Part shown: positions 1-9,401 of the stretch, piece after piece | Layout of the letters: each line of letters begins with the position of its first letter | Numbering within the stretch: position 1 is the first letter of the stretch | Source of the DNA: CAVTSA01 sp963737225 | Lineage (GTDB): Bacteria; Chloroflexota; Dormibacteria; Dormibacterales; Dormibacteraceae | Reading direction: 5' to 3' | DNA: 64,000 bases | Assembly: GCA_963737225.1 (NCBI GenBank) | Contig: CAVTSA010000017.1 | Coordinates: 310,001 to 374,000, forward strand | Notes under the pieces: generated by a model | What the model was told of the DNA's origin: nothing | The model's database searches: none | What the model saw: only the letters and a program-made list of their open reading frames with translations | Position numbers and translations under genes: made by a program

Positions 1-189
1 CCCGATCACCTGCGCGTCCTCCTGGATCGCCGCCTCCACCACCATCGCCGGTGTCTGCCGGAGCCCGGCGTAGACGACCTCGTAGCCGGCGTCCCGCAGC
101 GCCCGGGCAACCACCTTGACCCCGCGGTCGTGCCCGTCCAGACCGACCTTGGCGAGCACGATGCGGACCGGCTGCACGCGCGTCGCCAT
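1..189 (-). CDS. Methylmalonyl-CoA mutase, B12-binding subunit (3' end outside window)
   Basis: The first 63 codons of a cobalamin-binding domain protein are visible; the rest lies outside the window. The B12-ligand motif DGHDRG (His ligates cobalt) follows a beta strand reading VRIVLAKVGL, typical of the small chain of split acyl-CoA mutases. The ATG at 189 lies 46 bases after the stop of the catalytic chain on the same strand, so the two chains should form one holoenzyme converting (R)-methylmalonyl-CoA to succinyl-CoA. Family assignment is firm; substrate preference (methylmalonyl- versus another acyl-CoA such as isobutyryl-CoA) is inferred from the neighbouring epimerase and carboxylase genes. 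Confidence 0.9.
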   Translation of the reverse strand, partial: MATRVQPVRIVLAKVGLDGHDRGVKVVARALRDAGYEVVYAGLRQTPAMVVEAAIQEDAQVIG

Positions 190-235
190 CATCGGGGTCC
201 CCGCGAAGCCGAGCTTGCGAGGCTTCGTGGGGTGG

Positions 236-1930
236 TCATATCACGGCTCGCTCGGTGTAGGTGCCGAAGACCTCGATCAGCGCCTGCATGATCTCGCCCT
301 CGGTGCAGTAGGCCTTCACCGCCTGAAGGATGTGCGGCATCAGGTTCTCGTCCGGCGACCGCGCCGCACGTCCGAGCGTGGCGAGCGCGTTCGACGCCCG
401 CGCCGCGTCCCGCCGGGAGCGCACGTCTCGCACCCGCTCCACCTGCGCCGACTCGAGTGCCGAGGAGATCCGCAGGATCTCGACCGGATCCTCCTCGTTG
501 CCCTCGGTGAACGCGTTGACCCCCACCTGCAGGCGCTCCTTCCGCTCGTATTCCTGCTGGAACTGGAAGGAGGCGTCGGCGATCTCCTTCTGGAAGAAGC
601 CGGCCTCGATGGCCGGGATCACCCCGCCGAACTCGTCGATGCGCTGGAAGTAGGCCTCCGCCTCCTGCTCCAGACGGTCGGTCAACGATTCCACGAACCA
701 CGAGCCCCCGAGTGGATCGACCACGTTGGCGGCGCCGGTCTCGTACGCGATCAGCTGCTGGGTGCGAAGGGCGGTGCGCGCGGTCCGGTCGGTGGGCAAT
801 GCCAGCGCCTCGTCGAGCGCGTTCGTGTGCAGCGACTGGGTCCCGCCGAGCACCGCCGACATCGCCTCCAGCGCGGTTCGCGCCACGTTGAGCTCCGGCT
901 GCTGGGCGGTCAGCGAGACGCCGGCCGTCTGGGTGTGGAACCGCAGCTTCCACGAGCGCTCGTTGCGGGCGCCGTATCGCTCGCGCAGGTGGCGAGCCCA
1001 GATCCGCCGCGCGGCGCGGAACTTGGCGATCTCCTCGAAGAAGTCGATGTGGGCGTCGAAGAAGAAGCTGAGGCGCGGGGCGAACTCGTCGACCCCCAGG
1101 CCCCGCTCGACTGCCGCGTCGACGTAGCAGAACCCGTCGGCGAGGGTGAACGCCAGCTCCTGGGCCGCCGTCGAGCCGGCCTCGCGGATGTGGTAGCCCG
1201 AGATCGAGATCGGGTTGAAGCGCGGCACCTCCCGCGCGCAGTACTCGATCGAGTCGACCACCAGTCGCATCGAGGGGAGCGGCGGGAAGATGTACTCCTT
1301 CTGGGCGATGTACTCCTTCAGGATGTCGTTCTGGAGGGTCCCACCGACACGGGCGAACGGCACCCCCTGCTGCTCCGCCACCGCCAGGTACATGCAGAGC
1401 AGGATCGCGGCCGGCGAGTTGATCGTCATCGAGGTCGTGACCTCGCCGATCGGAATCCCGTCCAGCAGCGTCTCCATGTCGGCGAGCGAGTCGACGGCCA
1501 CGCCGCAGTGACCGATCTCCCCGTGCGAGGTGGGGGCGTCCGAGTCCTGCCCCATCAGCGTCGGCATGTCGAAGGCCACCGAGAGACCCGTCTGGCCGTT
1601 CTGCAGCAGGTACTTGTAGCGCCGGTTCGTCTCCTCCGCGGAGGCGAAACCGGCGAACTGCCGCATCGTCCAGAGCCGGCCCCGGTACCCGTTGGGGTGA
1701 ATGCCCCTGGTATAGGGGAATTGCCCGGGCTGCTCGGCCTGCGGCCGGTGCCAGTCCTCGGGTCCGTAGACGCCCCGCAGCGGCAGCCCGGAGATCGTCG
1801 AGGTGAGGACGCCGTCCTCCCGTTTCTCGGGCGCGGCCTCGTGCTCGGCCGGCGCGTCCAGCCCGAGGTCCCCAAGCAGCGGACTCGGGGGGCGCGGAGC
1901 CTGGGGAGTGTCGCGGGACGGCGGCGTCAT
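236..1930 (-). CDS. Methylmalonyl-CoA mutase large (catalytic) subunit
   Basis: 564 residues, the usual length of the stand-alone catalytic TIM-barrel chain of acyl-CoA mutases. The N-terminus has the conserved YTRGIHPNGYRGRLWTMRQF block, followed by the substrate-channel segments TTSMTIN, GGTLQND and SISGYHIREAGS. There is no B12-binding domain; that is supplied by the next gene downstream. The start ATG overlaps the stop of the upstream meaB by four bases (ATGA), so the two are translationally coupled. With epimerase and carboxyltransferase genes 12 kb away it completes propionyl-CoA to succinyl-CoA conversion in the cytoplasm. Isobutyryl- or ethylmalonyl-type mutase activity cannot be excluded without a residue-level comparison. 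Confidence 0.93.
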   Translation of the reverse strand: MTPPSRDTPQAPRPPSPLLGDLGLDAPAEHEAAPEKREDGVLTSTISGLPLRGVYGPEDWHRPQAEQPGQFPYTRGIHPNGYRGRLWTMRQFAGFASAEETNRRYKYLLQNGQTGLSVAFDMPTLMGQDSDAPTSHGEIGHCGVAVDSLADMETLLDGIPIGEVTTSMTINSPAAILLCMYLAVAEQQGVPFARVGGTLQNDILKEYIAQKEYIFPPLPSMRLVVDSIEYCAREVPRFNPISISGYHIREAGSTAAQELAFTLADGFCYVDAAVERGLGVDEFAPRLSFFFDAHIDFFEEIAKFRAARRIWARHLRERYGARNERSWKLRFHTQTAGVSLTAQQPELNVARTALEAMSAVLGGTQSLHTNALDEALALPTDRTARTALRTQQLIAYETGAANVVDPLGGSWFVESLTDRLEQEAEAYFQRIDEFGGVIPAIEAGFFQKEIADASFQFQQEYERKERLQVGVNAFTEGNEEDPVEILRISSALESAQVERVRDVRSRRDAARASNALATLGRAARSPDENLMPHILQAVKAYCTEGEIMQALIEVFGTYTERAVI

Positions 1931-2871
1931 GAGCTCATTATCCGATCCGCGGTCAGATAAGGATTCCGGTCCGCCAGCAGGCCGGGCTCAGCGTCCAGGC
2001 GGGCCAGCGCGCGGGCCCGCGCCCGATCCGCGACCAGGTCCGCGATCTCCTCGCGAAGCTGCGCGCGAGCCCGCCGGAGGCGCTCGCCGCTCGCCTCCAG
2101 GAACACCTGGTGGCGCCGCAGCGCCTCCAGCAGGTCGTCCAGTCCGGTACCCGAGATTCCCGAGACGCCGACGATCGGCGGCCGCCACACCGGCTTCCCG
2201 GGCGGTGGCTTGGGCGCCATGTTGAGCATCGTCCGCACCTCCAGGAGCGTCCGCTGCGCGCCCGGCAGGTCGGCCTTGTTGACGCAGTAGAGGTCGGCGA
2301 TCTCCATGATCCCCGCCTTCAACATCTGGATCCCGTCGCCGGCGCCGGGTGCCAGCACCACCACGGTGGTGTCGGCCACGGCCGCGATCTCGAGCTCGGA
2401 CTGACCCACGCCCACCGTTTCCAGCAGCACCCGGTCGAAGCCGAACGCGGCTACCAGGCGCAGCGCCTCCCGGCTCGCCAGCGAGAGCCCGCCCAGGTGG
2501 CCGCGCGCCCCCATCGACCGGATGTACACGCCCTCGTCGCCGGCGTGGCGCTGCATCCGCACGCGGTCGCCCAGGATCGCACCCCCGCTGAAGGGCGAGT
2601 TCGGGTCCACCGCCAGCACCGCCGCCCGCAGCCCCTGGGCGCGGAGCCGCTCCAGCAGCGCGTCCACAAGCGTCGACTTCCCGGATCCGGGCGCACCGGT
2701 GAAGCCCCAGACCGGTGGCCGCCTCGCTCCGCCGACCACCTCGTCGAGGAGCGGGCGGACCGCGTCATCCCCACGCTCGACGAGCGTGATGGCTCGGGCG
2801 AGGGCCCGGATGCGCCCCGCCCGGAAGTCTTCGACCAGGGGCTGTGCTCCTATGTATTCTCCCCGACCCAC
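1927..2871 (-). CDS. meaB: Methylmalonyl-CoA mutase-associated GTPase MeaB (ArgK family)
   Basis: 314 residues, matching G3E-family MeaB/ArgK chaperones that load and protect the adenosylcobalamin cofactor of methylmalonyl-CoA mutase. The Walker A motif GAPGSGKST lies near residue 60. Further on are the GGAILGDRVRMQRHA block, the ETVGVGQSE switch segment and the NKADL specificity motif. The GTG start lies inside the 3' end of the LCP gene (22-base overlap), and the stop overlaps the mutase start. The order LCP-meaB-mutase-B12 subunit on one strand indicates co-transcription. Assignment to MeaB rather than an arginine transport kinase rests on the adjacent mutase. Confidence 0.94.
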   Translation of the reverse strand: MGRGEYIGAQPLVEDFRAGRIRALARAITLVERGDDAVRPLLDEVVGGARRPPVWGFTGAPGSGKSTLVDALLERLRAQGLRAAVLAVDPNSPFSGGAILGDRVRMQRHAGDEGVYIRSMGARGHLGGLSLASREALRLVAAFGFDRVLLETVGVGQSELEIAAVADTTVVVLAPGAGDGIQMLKAGIMEIADLYCVNKADLPGAQRTLLEVRTMLNMAPKPPPGKPVWRPPIVGVSGISGTGLDDLLEALRRHQVFLEASGERLRRARAQLREEIADLVADRARARALARLDAEPGLLADRNPYLTADRIMSS

Positions 2872-4448
2872 TGCAGGGAGAAATCATGCCCCAGCTCGAC
2901 CACGACCGCACCGGCCTGGGTCCCGCTGATGCCTGGCGGTGGGCCGGAGACGACCCGCGCTCCGAAGTAAGCGCCCATCCACTGCGCTGTCGGCGCACCC
3001 TTCGAGCCCCCGTCGTTGTAGACCGTCGAGCTTTGGACGGGGTTGATGCGCAGGGGCGCGACCGTCGCGAAGCCTTCCATCTGGAGACCCGAGGTCACCT
3101 GGTCCCCCATCGAGTCCAGGCTCTCCGACCCGTTCAGCACCTGCACCGGCACCTGCGCCGCCTGGAGAGCCGGCGGCACCAGGATCGAGGAGAAGTAGTG
3201 GCGCAGCTCGGTCCAGTTCTGAGAGAACGAGTACCCGGTCTCGGTGTTCGGGCACAGGTAGTAGTTGCCGCACACGTCGAGGAAGTTCGAGGTGTCGATG
3301 GAGACCGTTCGCACCGCGTTCGTCGCGTTCACGTGCTGCGACCAGTCGTAGATCGCCTTCAGGTCGGTCAGCGTGAGGTCGGTCGACATGTCGTTGGAGA
3401 CCGCGTCCATCAGCCCGGGTGCGTTCGCGATCGCGTTCACCGAGGTGGCCTTCTTCTTGATCGCTTCGATGATCATCTGCTGCCGCTGGCCGCGTGCGAA
3501 GTCGCTGGCCTGTGCCGCCTCCGTGGCGTGGCGGGAGCGCGCGATCTCCAGCGCCTGCTCCCCGTTGACGTGCTGGCAGCCGGCCTTGAAGTGGATGCCG
3601 CCCTTGACATACCCGTCCGAGTAGTTGGGGTACTGATCGTCGTCGAGCGGCGTTGAGAGGCAGATCGTGATCCCGCCCAGCGCGTTCACGATGTCGCGGA
3701 ACGCGACGAAGTCGACGCCCACGTAGCCGTCGAAGCTGACACCGGACATTTGACTGACGACCTTCATCGCCTCCTCACCGCCTCGGTACTTGTTCGAGGA
3801 GGGGAGTTCGTACATGGCGTTCGAGAAGGCGGTGTTGACCTTGTTGACGATGGTCTGCCCGTTCAGTGTGTAGGTGGTGTAGAGGTCACGCGGGATCGAG
3901 GCCTCGACCGCGGTGTTGGTGGCGGGATCGATCTCGAGGATCATCACGGTGTCGGTCAGGTAGGGGGCGTCGTTCTCGGAGCCGCCGTAGCCGAGCAGGA
4001 GCAGTCGAACCGTCTGCCCGCGCTCGATCTTCCAGGCCACCGATCCCGGCGGCGGGTTGAGGGCGGCGATCGGGTTTCCGACGTTCAGCGTCGAGTGCAG
4101 GAAGATCGCGACCTTGAAGGCGAAGATCCCGACCACGATCACCAGGGCGGCCGCGACCACGGCGAGCACCCGCGTGCCGGTGATGCGGGGCGGCCTCGGC
4201 CCACGGGAGGACCCGGGCCGGCGCGAGGGGGAAGACCGGGACCAGCCGGGAGCAGCGGTCGGGCGGGACCGGGGCCTCGGAGTCCGGGCCGGCGGGCGGG
4301 GCGGAGGAGCTACGGGATCATCCGCCTCTGCCCACGGGTCCGGCCTTCCCCAGTCGGCACGGCGGCCGGACGAGGAGTCGGGGTCGGGGTGGTAGAGGGA
4401 GCGGCGCCGGCGCAGGGGTCGGCGCCCAGAATTGCCGGAGTCGTTCAC
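2850..4448 (-). CDS. LytR-CpsA-Psr family wall polymer transferase with C-terminal LytR_C domain
   Basis: 532 residues from a GTG start. Residues 1-90 are an Arg/Pro-rich cytoplasmic tail, 93-117 form one membrane helix, and roughly 135-330 are the extracytoplasmic LCP catalytic domain (RLLLLGYGG, LTDTVMILEID and EASIPRDLY carry the conserved Asp and Arg residues that bind the pyrophosphate lipid). A LytR_C-like domain beginning VPVQVLNGSE occupies about 435-525. LCP enzymes attach teichoic acid, arabinogalactan or capsule polymers to peptidoglycan, which supports a monoderm wall. It overlaps meaB by 22 bases, although the functions appear unrelated. Confidence 0.9.
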   Translation of the reverse strand: MNDSGNSGRRPLRRRRSLYHPDPDSSSGRRADWGRPDPWAEADDPVAPPPRPPARTPRPRSRPTAAPGWSRSSPSRRPGSSRGPRPPRITGTRVLAVVAAALVIVVGIFAFKVAIFLHSTLNVGNPIAALNPPPGSVAWKIERGQTVRLLLLGYGGSENDAPYLTDTVMILEIDPATNTAVEASIPRDLYTTYTLNGQTIVNKVNTAFSNAMYELPSSNKYRGGEEAMKVVSQMSGVSFDGYVGVDFVAFRDIVNALGGITICLSTPLDDDQYPNYSDGYVKGGIHFKAGCQHVNGEQALEIARSRHATEAAQASDFARGQRQQMIIEAIKKKATSVNAIANAPGLMDAVSNDMSTDLTLTDLKAIYDWSQHVNATNAVRTVSIDTSNFLDVCGNYYLCPNTETGYSFSQNWTELRHYFSSILVPPALQAAQVPVQVLNGSESLDSMGDQVTSGLQMEGFATVAPLRINPVQSSTVYNDGGSKGAPTAQWMGAYFGARVVSGPPPGISGTQAGAVVVELGHDFSLQWVGENT

Positions 4449-4514
4449 GTTTACCTTCCTGGACAGTGCAAAAACGTAGAGGGCGACGATTCGGTACGGA
4501 CGTGAAGGTGGGTT

Positions 4515-5344
4515 TTATCCCGCCCTGACTGCGATAACTATGACAAGGACGACGGCCACAATCAACTCGACGGTCCCCAGCGCGCCGAGGATGATGCCCG
4601 CCATCGCCAGACCCGATCCGCGCAGGACACCGTTTGCCTCGCGGATCTTGGTGCGGGACGCGAGCCCCAAAAACAGTGCCAGCGGGGCCGGGATGCCGAG
4701 ACAGGTGACGATCCCGAGAATGCCCAGGATCAGGGAGACCACGGCCAGCATGTCCATGTCGCCGTGGGCTCGGGCCGGACGAGCGGGCGCCACCACCGCC
4801 CCCGGATAGCCCGCCGTCGCGTAGCCCGGCGACGGGTAGCCGGGCGCCTGCCCGTAGGCCGAGGAAGGCGGGTACCCCGGCCTGCCATAGCCCGGCGGAT
4901 AGGTCCCCGCGGGTGCATAGCCCGGCGGTGGATAGCCGGGGGGCACCGCGGGCGGCGGATACCCTGTGGGCGCAGGCGGAGCGGCCGGTGCCGGCGGGCC
5001 CGGCCGGCTCGACCATCCGGCAGGGGGACCTTGCGGGGGCCGCGGCGTGGTCCAGCCGGGCGGGGCGACCGGTCCGGTGGCGGCCTCCAGTGGGGATGTT
5101 CCGGGCGCGGCGGCGGCGCTCCGGGCGGCGGCGTTCCGGGCGAGGCTCCAGACGGTGGTGGCCCCGACGGCGGGGGTGGCGGGGCGGACGGCGGCGGGAA
5201 TCGCGGGGGGGTGCCCGGCTGGACCCAGGACCCGGCCGTCGGGGGCCCGGACGGCGGTCCCTCGGGCGGGTGGTCCGGGTCCGGCGGTGGCCAGGGCGCG
5301 CCGCCGGGACCACTCGAGACGGGCCGGTCGTTCTCCCCGCTCAT
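4515..5344 (-). CDS. Proline-rich DUF4190-type membrane protein (frameshifted)
   Basis: The C-terminal half has a proline/tyrosine-rich tail (repeated PGY and GYP units) followed by two membrane helices separated by the KIREANGVLRGSGLAMAGIILG-like linker typical of DUF4190 proteins. The natural N-terminus, beginning MSGENDRPVSSG at 5344, is in a different frame from the membrane part; the frame changes inside a CCG-repeat stretch near 5102-5120. An alternative open start at 5372 yields a non-proline-rich, atypical N-terminus. A one-base indel in the repetitive tract (assembly error or true mutation) is the simplest explanation. Function unknown; it lies 66 bases upstream of the LCP gene. Confidence 0.65.
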
Positions 5345-5428
5345 CTGGACGCCAGGGTACAGAATGCCGCACCGCCGCCCTTCATCCGGCTTCGCAGGGG
5401 AGACACCCAACGCCGGCGGCCCGGAACA

Positions 5429-5572
5429 CCGGCGGTGCGCCGACGGGCCTACCCGGCGCGTGCGTGACCCGGAGGTGCACCAACGGGCCCTAACCCGGCG
5501 CGTGCATGCCCCGGAGGTGCACCAACGGGCCCTATCCGGCGCGTGCATGCGCCGGAGGCGCACCGACGAGGG
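5429..5572. repeat. Tandem array of a 40-42 bp unit (about 3.5 copies)
   Basis: Units begin at 5429, 5469, 5511 and 5552. Each starts with CCGGAGGTGCACCAACGGG or a close variant and ends with CCCGGCGCGTGCATG. The internal GGTGCACC and GTGCATGC-type palindromes resemble the TTGGTGCACCAA repeats elsewhere in the window. The array fills the gap between the stop of the acyl-CoA dehydrogenase (5575) and the start of the proline-rich gene. Position directly after a stop codon suggests a transcription-end structure. Confidence 0.8.
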
Positions 5573-5574
5573 GG

Positions 5575-6714
5575 TCAGTCCCTGAGCAGCGAGCGGGCGA
5601 TGACGACCCGCTGGATCTGGTTCGTGCCCTCGTAGATCTGCGTGATCTTGGCGTCCCGCATCATCCGCTCGACCGCGTAGTCCTGGATGTAGCCGTAGCC
5701 CCCGAAGATCTGCACCGCGTCGGTGGTCACCCGCATGGCGGCGTCAGACGCGAACAGCTTGGCCATGGCCGCGAACTTGGTGATGTCCGGCGCCCCGGCG
5801 TCGATCTTGGACGCCGCCAGGTACACCAGCTGGCGGCTGGCCTCGATCTGGGTGGCCATGTCGGCGAACATGAACTGCAGCCCCTGGAAGGACGCCAGCG
5901 GCTGGCCGAACTGGCGGCGCTCGACGGCGTGGGCGCGGGCGGCGTCGAACGCGCCCTCCGCGATGCCCAGCGCCTGCGCCCCGATCCCCGGCCGGGAGTG
6001 GTCGAGGACGCGGAGCGCGATCTTGAACCCCTGACCCTCGGTGCCGAGCCGGTTGGCGGCCGGCACCCGGACCTCGTCGAACGCCAGCATCGCGGTCGGA
6101 GACCCCTTGATCCCCAGCTTGTGCTCCAGCTTGAGCGTCGTCCAGGGGCTCTGCTCCCGTTCCAGCACGAAGGCGGAGATGCCGCGGGAGCCTCCCTCCG
6201 GCGAGGTCCGCGCGAACACCACCAGGGTGTCGGCGATGGAGCCGTGGGTGATGAAGATCTTGGAGCCGCTGATCACGTATTCGTCGCCGACCTTCCTGGC
6301 GGTCGTCTTCATGGCCACCGCGTCCGAACCCGAGTCCGGCTCCGACAGCGCGTAGGCCGCCACCCGCCCTTCGGCGAGGGGTCCGCAGAACCGCTTCTTC
6401 TGCTCCTCGGTGCCCGCGATCAGGATCGGGTAGGAGCCCAGCGCCTGCACCGCGAGGATCAGGGAGCTGGTGGCGTCCGCCTTCGCGATCTCTTCGATTC
6501 CCATGCAGATGGTGGTCGACTTCCCGCTGATGCCGCCGTACTCCTCGGGGATCGGGATCGCCAGCACGCCGTTCTCGCTGAACAGGTCCTGGATGTCGGT
6601 CGGGTACTCGGCGCGCTCGTCGATCTCCGCCGCGCGGGGCCGCACCCGGTCCTCGACCAGCTCGCGGATCGTGGCGCGGATCGCGAGCTGCTCCTCGTCG
6701 AAGTCGAAGGTCAT
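5575..6714 (-). CDS. Acyl-CoA dehydrogenase (FAD)
   Basis: 379 residues from the ATG reading MTFDFDEEQLAIR; an in-frame upstream start at 6789 would add an atypical 25-residue leader. The FAD-binding segment YALSEPDSGSDA, the FITHGSIADT motif and the C-terminal QIYEGTNQIQR, whose Glu is the catalytic base in short/medium-chain acyl-CoA dehydrogenases, are all present. It oxidises an acyl-CoA to the enoyl-CoA and passes electrons to ETF. It lies 43 bases after an O-antigen-ligase-like gene on the same strand. Chain-length specificity (short, branched or glutaryl-CoA) cannot be fixed by inspection; the branched-chain catabolic genes nearby favour a short or branched substrate. Confidence 0.92.
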   Translation of the reverse strand: MTFDFDEEQLAIRATIRELVEDRVRPRAAEIDERAEYPTDIQDLFSENGVLAIPIPEEYGGISGKSTTICMGIEEIAKADATSSLILAVQALGSYPILIAGTEEQKKRFCGPLAEGRVAAYALSEPDSGSDAVAMKTTARKVGDEYVISGSKIFITHGSIADTLVVFARTSPEGGSRGISAFVLEREQSPWTTLKLEHKLGIKGSPTAMLAFDEVRVPAANRLGTEGQGFKIALRVLDHSRPGIGAQALGIAEGAFDAARAHAVERRQFGQPLASFQGLQFMFADMATQIEASRQLVYLAASKIDAGAPDITKFAAMAKLFASDAAMRVTTDAVQIFGGYGYIQDYAVERMMRDAKITQIYEGTNQIQRVVIARSLLRD

Positions 6715-6757
6715 GGTGTCCTCAGTATTCCACCCGCCTCCGCCCCGGGTGGTCGGC

Positions 6758-8080
6758 TCAGCGCCGCCTGGCGGCCACGCCCAGCGCACCCAGCTGAATG
6801 CCGGTCAGTGTCCAGAACGCGAGCGCCTGGTCGTTCTTGAAGTACGGCACGTCGCCGATCCCGTGGACCAGGAACGCGAGCACCAGACCCAGCAGTCCCA
6901 GGGAGAGCGCCCGCACCCACGGCGTGTTCTGGCGGAGCAGCCCACGAATTCCGTAGCGGATCAGCTGAACGCCATACCAGATGATCGCGATCAGCCCCAG
7001 GAGCCCGGTCTCGGACCAGAAGTCGAGGAACAGGTTGTGCGGGTAGATGAGGTCCTGGTTGTAGCCGTCGACCGCGTACCGCGAGACCGTTGCCTTGAAG
7101 CCGTCCAGTCCCCCACCCTGGAGCGGCCGGTGCCGGAGCATGTCGAGCGCTGACAGCCACAACGGCTTGCGCAGCAGGACCGTGTTGTTGCCGCTGGAGC
7201 CGAACTCGACCAGGATCCGGCGCCGGACGCTGGACGACAGTGCGAACGCCGCCCCCCCCACCACCACGATGGCGGCCCAGATCCACCAGCGCCAGCGCGA
7301 GAAGGCGGCCATGAAGACGATCAGGCAGCCCAGCGTGATCCACCCCAGGCGGGAGAAGCTGAGCACGTCGGCGACGATGAAGAGGACCGCGAAGGCGGCC
7401 GCCACCCAGCGCTCCCGGTGGTCGTCGGACAGGACCACGATTCCGAGCGCGAACGCGAGCAGGGGCTCCAGATACAGCGGGATCGCGTTCGCGGTCCCGT
7501 AGATCGCGACCGGCGGGGTGACGTCGCTGAAGTGATGGGTGGCGATCGCGTGGAGCGTGTTGACGATGTTGGCGAAGGAGATCACCGCCCCCGCCACGCC
7601 GAGTCCCAGCAGCAGGATGCGCGTGTGATCGCGCCGGCGGCAGACCGCGGCCGCCAGCAGGCCGGCGGCCGCCGGCTCCGCGAAGTAGGCGAGCCAGGTG
7701 TCGGCCGCCGACCGGCGCGCCGGCGACACCGCCACCGCGATCAGCGCGGCCAGCAGGAGCAAGCCGCCCGGGAGCAGGTAGGGGTTCCGCCACGGCAGGT
7801 CGGGCCAATACGCCACGTAGCCGACCACCAGCGCCACCACCAGCGCGATCTCGAGCACGGTGAGCGGGAGCGGGCCCAGATGGGGGCGCACGACATAGGT
7901 CGGCGACAGCGCCAGCGCCAGCGCGAAGAGGACGGTACCCGCGGTCTGAAGACGCGACGCCGGGGTCGGATCCGACACCTCCGCCACGGCGACCTCAGGG
8001 GAGTGTTGGGGGCCGGTCACCGGATCTCGAACGCCCATGCGGCCCACCTGCGACGTTGCCGCTTTACGGTGCTCAGTCAC
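6758..8080 (-). CDS. O-antigen ligase/polymerase-like integral membrane protein (Wzy_C)
   Basis: 440 residues, GTG start at 8080 with an alternative ATG at 8038. About ten to twelve hydrophobic helices are visible, with the conserved Wzy/WaaL-type periplasmic loop (GGGLDGFKATVSRY followed by DLIYPHNLFLDFWSETGLLG). The PHN-x-FLD motif is the hallmark of the O-antigen ligase superfamily, which transfers or polymerises lipid-linked glycans at the outer face of the cytoplasmic membrane. In a monoderm it would act on wall or exopolysaccharide. No glycosyltransferases are adjacent, so the polymer is unknown. Confidence 0.85.
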   Translation of the reverse strand: MTEHRKAATSQVGRMGVRDPVTGPQHSPEVAVAEVSDPTPASRLQTAGTVLFALALALSPTYVVRPHLGPLPLTVLEIALVVALVVGYVAYWPDLPWRNPYLLPGGLLLLAALIAVAVSPARRSAADTWLAYFAEPAAAGLLAAAVCRRRDHTRILLLGLGVAGAVISFANIVNTLHAIATHHFSDVTPPVAIYGTANAIPLYLEPLLAFALGIVVLSDDHRERWVAAAFAVLFIVADVLSFSRLGWITLGCLIVFMAAFSRWRWWIWAAIVVVGGAAFALSSSVRRRILVEFGSSGNNTVLLRKPLWLSALDMLRHRPLQGGGLDGFKATVSRYAVDGYNQDLIYPHNLFLDFWSETGLLGLIAIIWYGVQLIRYGIRGLLRQNTPWVRALSLGLLGLVLAFLVHGIGDVPYFKNDQALAFWTLTGIQLGALGVAARRR

Positions 8081-8179
8081 GAGTTACGGACGCGCTCCTT
8101 CCGCTCCGCAGCGGCGCCTTGCATCTGAACCACCTGGCCGCCCGATCTCTCGGCGCCCTCCCTCGACACCCCCCTGGCC

Positions 8180-9304
8180 TCAGCCGAGGACGTCACGGGC
8201 GATCACAATACGCTGCACCTGATTCGACCCCTCGTAGATCTGCAGTGCCTTGGCGTCGCGGAAATGACGCTCCAGGGGCAGGTCGGAGGTGAACCCGTAG
8301 CCGCCACAGAGCTGCACCGCGTCGGTCGCCACCTCCATCGCGGTGTCGGTACAGAAGAGCTTGGCGATAGAGGCCTCCCGGGTGAAGGGCCGCCCCTGGT
8401 CGCACAGCCAGGCGGCGTGATAGGCGAGGCGGCGGGCTGCCTCGAAGCGGGTCGCCATGTCGGCGACCATGAACTGCAGCCCCTGAAAGGACGCCAGCGG
8501 CCGGCCGAACTGCCGGCGCTGGATGAGAAAGCCGGACGACTCGGCCAGCGCGGCGCCGGTGATACCCAGGGCCTGCCCCGAGATCCCGATCCGGCCCGAG
8601 TCGAGCGCGCGCATCGCGACCTGGAAGCCTTTGCCCGCCAGATGGAGCAGCGAGTCCGCCGGGACCCGTGCGTCGTCGAGGATGAGCTCACCGGTGGGAG
8701 AGCCGTTGAGCCCCATCTTGCGGAACACCTGCCCCACCCGGACTCCCGGCGCGTCGGCCGGCACCAGAAAGGCGCTGATCCCGTCCGGGACCCGCGCGAA
8801 GACGATATAGAGCCCGGCCTGGCCGACGTTGGTGATGAAGGTCTTTGTCCCGGTCAGCGCCCAGCCCGTGCCGTCGCGCTGGGCGGTCGCCTTGAGCGAC
8901 GCCGCGTCGGACCCGGAGTCCGGCTCGGTGAGGCAGAAGGCGCCGAGCAGCCGCCCCGACGCGAGCGGAGGCAGCCACGCGCGCTTTTGGTCGTCGGTCC
9001 CGAACAGCACGATCGGTTCGGTGCCCACCGAGGAGTGGACGTCGAGGATGACGGCGCAGCTGGCGCAGGCGCGGGCGACCTCCTCGATACAGATCGTGAA
9101 CGCCAGGTGGTCCATCCCCGCGCCGCCGTAGGCCTCGGGGACCAGGATGCCGAGCAGGTCGAGCTCGGCGGCGGCCGCGATGACCTCGGAGGGAAAGCGA
9201 TGGTCGCGATCGATCTCCGCCGCGAGCGGGCGGATCACCTGGTCGGCGAACGCGCGCACGGTCTCGCGAAGGGCCCGGTGCTCGCTCGACAGCTCGGGAT
9301 CCAA
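8180..9304 (-). CDS. Acyl-CoA dehydrogenase (FAD)
   Basis: 374 residues from a TTG start (MDPELSSEHRALRETVRAF); no downstream ATG fits the family N-terminus. It carries CLTEPDSGSDAASLK, TKTFITNVGQAG, QGLQFMVADMATR and the C-terminal QIYEGSNQVQR with the catalytic Glu. It resembles the butyryl-CoA/isobutyryl-CoA dehydrogenase branch and is a paralogue of the enzyme at 5575-6714. Upstream lies a divergent hypothetical gene with only about 97 bases between the two starts. Expected role: fatty-acid or branched-chain acyl-CoA oxidation with ETF as acceptor. Confidence 0.92.
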   Translation of the reverse strand: MDPELSSEHRALRETVRAFADQVIRPLAAEIDRDHRFPSEVIAAAAELDLLGILVPEAYGGAGMDHLAFTICIEEVARACASCAVILDVHSSVGTEPIVLFGTDDQKRAWLPPLASGRLLGAFCLTEPDSGSDAASLKATAQRDGTGWALTGTKTFITNVGQAGLYIVFARVPDGISAFLVPADAPGVRVGQVFRKMGLNGSPTGELILDDARVPADSLLHLAGKGFQVAMRALDSGRIGISGQALGITGAALAESSGFLIQRRQFGRPLASFQGLQFMVADMATRFEAARRLAYHAAWLCDQGRPFTREASIAKLFCTDTAMEVATDAVQLCGGYGFTSDLPLERHFRDAKALQIYEGSNQVQRIVIARDVLG

Positions 9305-9401
9305 AACGGATCAGAGGGTACCCCAGGCCGGCGGTGCGACGGGTGGCCTGCGTGAGTGAGGTTGGCGACCCTTCGCCGGCACCCCTAGAATTGCTCGACG
9401 C

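Noticed and set aside
116..1960. Open frame of 614 codons antisense to the mutase large chain
   Set aside because: No family features; the minus-strand mutase is unmistakable.
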